From positions 1 to 50,294 of the IMG/VR virus record IMGVR_UViG_3300017991_000020: 50,294 nucleotides of DNA. The stretch is one strand, 5' to 3'. Shown here one piece after another: positions 48,532-50,294 of this stretch. The notes beneath the pieces were generated by a model. That model did no database searches. It was not told where the DNA came from and worked only from the letters and a program-made list of their open reading frames with translations. Made by a program: the position numbers and the translations under genes. The stretch is from a virus. Position 1 is the first letter of the stretch. Every line of letters begins with the position of its first letter.

Positions 48532-49407
48532 ATGGACATAAAAACTATAGGAAGCAAGGAAGAACTTAACAAGCTTCATGAGGAAGGTAAGCTCATTGGT
48601 TTTTTCTATATCGAGAACGATCTCTATCATGAGGGACCTGGGTTAAATCACTCGACACTTAAAAATATATTCCCACCCAATACCCCACTTGATTTTAAGT
48701 TTAAGTCTCAATTTAAGTACAAGTCTAAAGCAAAGGACTTTGGGAACGCTTGTCACATTGCAGCCTTTGAGCCTGAGATCCTTGACGAGAGCATTGTTGT
48801 GATGCCTGAGATCAACAGAAGAACCAAGGTTGGTAAGGAAGAGTATGCTGAGTTTATGGAAGCCAGCAAGGGCAAGATAGTGCTCACAGAGCAGGAAGTG
48901 AAGACCCTTGAGAACTTAAAGGAGAGCATGAGCAATCACCCTGTTGTCGGTGGACTCATAACTAACAGCATTGGGTGCCCAGAGATTGCTGGTTATTTTA
49001 AATACGGCAAACACCTTTGTAAGTTTAAGTGTGACTATCTGCTTTTCGAAGAGAGGGTTGTGCTTGATCTTAAGACAACGAGACATGACTCACCATACTT
49101 GTTTGAACAGGACTGCAGGAAGCTGAACTATGATACAGCAGCAGCCTTCTACTGTTTAGGTCTCAACATTCTTACTGGGTATGATTTTGACTTTGTGTGG
49201 GTTGTTGTTGAGAAGAACCCACCGCACAAGACCTACTTAACAATGCCTGGTCCAGACTGGTTTGAGAGAGCCGATGAGACAGTTGAGAGAGCTCTTGCTC
49301 TTTACGATGAGTGTACGATCTCAGGAGAGTGGCCTGGACAGACGACTGACATCATAACTCTTGACGGTCCTAAATGGTTTGTTGAGGGGGGACTGAGGTG
49401 GAGCTAA
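48532..49407 (+). CDS. RecE-like 5'-3' exonuclease (PD-(D/E)XK)
   Basis: A 291-residue exonuclease VIII/RecE C-terminal type protein (DUF3799 group). Seen motifs: H75 in FGNACHIAAF, E151 in CPEIAG, D168 in CKFKCDYL, D179-x-K181 in VVLDLKTT and a helix CRKLNYDTAAAFY (family consensus Y-x-x-Q-A-A-F-Y; here the Gln is Ala). It resects dsDNA ends and pairs with the ERF annealing protein two genes downstream. The ribosome site GAAGGAGAG is good. Confidence 0.85.
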   Translation: MDIKTIGSKEELNKLHEEGKLIGFFYIENDLYHEGPGLNHSTLKNIFPPNTPLDFKFKSQFKYKSKAKDFGNACHIAAFEPEILDESIVVMPEINRRTKVGKEEYAEFMEASKGKIVLTEQEVKTLENLKESMSNHPVVGGLITNSIGCPEIAGYFKYGKHLCKFKCDYLLFEERVVLDLKTTRHDSPYLFEQDCRKLNYDTAAAFYCLGLNILTGYDFDFVWVVVEKNPPHKTYLTMPGPDWFERADETVERALALYDECTISGEWPGQTTDIITLDGPKWFVEGGLRWS

Positions 49408-49685
49408 TACCAGAATTGATTGAGGTGCAGACAATGACTTTTGATGAGGTTTGCACAGCGTTGAGGTTAAGCAAGAGAACAGTGGTAAGGATCATGGACA
49501 AAGATGAGACCTTCCCTAAACCTAAAAAAATTTCAAGACAGACGGTGCGGTTTTTTAAAAAAGAGATAAAGGAGTGGATAGATGACAGACACGAACAATG
49601 CAAAGATTTACGCAGCAATTGCAGCGGTCATGAAGGAAGTGAACGCTATAACCAAGGACCAGAAAAACGAGATTCAGAGATATAA
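49398..49685 (+). CDS. AlpA-like HTH protein
   Basis: A 95-residue protein with a winged HTH (MTFDEVCTALRLSKRTVVRIMDKDETFPKP, then SRQTVRFFKKEIKEWI) of the AlpA/excisionase type. Start GTG at 49398 (GAGGGGG upstream) overlaps the exonuclease stop; ATG at 49434 is also possible. The last ~35 codons overlap the ERF start at 49582 by 104 bases and look non-conserved (CKDLRSNCSGHEG), so the functional domain may end near residue 62. It probably regulates the recombination operon. Confidence 0.65.
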   Translation: MELIPELIEVQTMTFDEVCTALRLSKRTVVRIMDKDETFPKPKKISRQTVRFFKKEIKEWIDDRHEQCKDLRSNCSGHEGSERYNQGPEKRDSEI

Positions 49686-50294
49686 CTACCGATCGATTGA
49701 TGATGTCTACAATGAACTACATGACATCATGGCAAAGCATGAGGTATTCACAACAGCAAAAGTTATTGAGAGCAAGTCCAATACGTTTGCAAACAACAAT
49801 GGCAAGAGGGCTGTTCACGTACAGAACAGATATGAGTTTACCTTCCATACCACTGACGGTTCTTCTTTATCGACAGAGGCAATTGGTGAGTCCATAGACA
49901 CGAGTGACAAGGCTTGCAATAAAGCTTCCTCAATGGCTCATAAGACAGCCCTTCTTCAGACGTTCCTCATCCCAACCAAAGAGGACAAGGACCCAGACAA
50001 GCACTCTCACGAGATCCCAATGGACCAGAGCCAACCACAGAATGCCAACCAGAGATTAAGGCAAGCTCAACAAAGAGCTCCACAGCAGAGTCCTGCTCCT
50101 CAGAGAGCACCTCGTCAGCAACCAAGACCACAACAACCCAGGCAGCAGGCTGTCCCAGATATGCCGCCACAAGCTCCATGGCCTGACGCTCCACCGCCAG
50201 ACATTGACCTAGATACTAATGTCATTCCTATGCCAAGTGACCATGACACAAAAAGCTTCACGCAAAATGGCCTGCCTTCAATGAAGTCTGTGTG
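49582..50294 (+). CDS. ERF-type single-strand annealing protein, N-terminal part (continues at window start)
   Basis: This gene runs off the window end and finishes at 277; together 288 residues. The N-terminal ~135 residues form the ERF annealing domain: KIYAAIAAVMKEVNAITKDQ, NYRSIDDVYNELHDIM, an AHKTALLQTFLIP end, followed by a long Gln/Pro/Arg-rich linker (about 150-200). The start ATG at 49582 (AAGGAG) gives the usual family N terminus; a later ATG at 49630 would cut it. ERF proteins anneal complementary single strands and pair with a RecE/exonuclease, here at 48532. The partial end is only an effect of where the circle was opened. Confidence 0.9.
   Translation, partial: MTDTNNAKIYAAIAAVMKEVNAITKDQKNEIQRYNYRSIDDVYNELHDIMAKHEVFTTAKVIESKSNTFANNNGKRAVHVQNRYEFTFHTTDGSSLSTEAIGESIDTSDKACNKASSMAHKTALLQTFLIPTKEDKDPDKHSHEIPMDQSQPQNANQRLRQAQQRAPQQSPAPQRAPRQQPRPQQPRQQAVPDMPPQAPWPDAPPPDIDLDTNVIPMPSDHDTKSFTQNGLPSMKSV
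50172..50294. repeat. Terminal direct repeat, right copy
   Basis: Identical to bases 1-123. The duplicated stretch encodes the same part of the ERF linker, in frame, confirming the contig closes on itself. Confidence 0.95.

Noticed and set aside
1-50294. tRNA genes
   Set aside because: I found no convincing cloverleaf with a GTTCRANNC T-loop; a tRNAscan-SE run would settle this.

Overview
The window is a complete, circularly permuted genome of a tailed phage. Its last 123 bases (50172-50294) repeat its first 123 (1-123), and one gene, an ERF-type annealing protein, reads straight through that junction, so the real unit is about 50,171 bp. The architecture is siphovirus-like: HK97-type head genes, a 1323-residue tape measure, a tail tube protein, a frameshifted tail chaperone pair, and no sheath or contractile genes. 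Lipobox lipoproteins and signal peptides point to a Gram-negative (diderm) host. I cannot name the host from sequence alone. I recognise no integrase, DNA polymerase, tRNA or CRISPR array, so a virulent lifestyle is likely but not proven.

Layout. (1) About 48.5 kb through the junction to 10.3 kb, rightward: recombination (RecE-like exonuclease, AlpA-like HTH, ERF), replication (O-like initiator, helicase loader), nucleases (VRR-NUC, SNase-like, and an HNH/Ref-like gene on the other strand), a ParB-like protein, an amidase endolysin, lipoproteins and many small unknowns, closed by a terminator at 10,349. (2) 10.4-44.9 kb, leftward: a RebB-like (R-body family) gene with its own promoter candidate; a membrane protein and a lipoprotein; three secreted-type tail fibre genes; the tail (hub, GMQA-repeat protein, tape measure, G/GT chaperones, tube, terminator); the head (connectors, capsid, protease carrying HTH modules, portal-MuF fusion, terminases); then small accessory genes including an Acb2/Tad1-like candidate nucleotide sponge next to a DHH phosphoesterase. 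(3) 45.0-47.0 kb, rightward: an RHH regulator, QueE, and a second ParB-like protein, ending at back-to-back terminators. (4) 47.1-48.4 kb, leftward: small helical, membrane and zinc-ribbon proteins around a 372-bp non-coding region with repeats.

How it may work together. The early/replicative arm and the late/structural arm are transcribed in opposite directions from control regions near 45.1 and 48.4 kb. A strong hairpin-plus-T-run lies directly before the Shine-Dalgarno sequence of the gene at 44,132, and another hairpin could hide the Shine-Dalgarno of the gene at 44,522, so the leftward arm may be controlled by attenuation and by RNA structure. The most interesting accessory content is the putative signal-nucleotide module (42,269-43,515), the RebB-like gene, the stand-alone QueE, the two-HTH prohead protease, and the clear -1 frameshift site in the tail chaperone.
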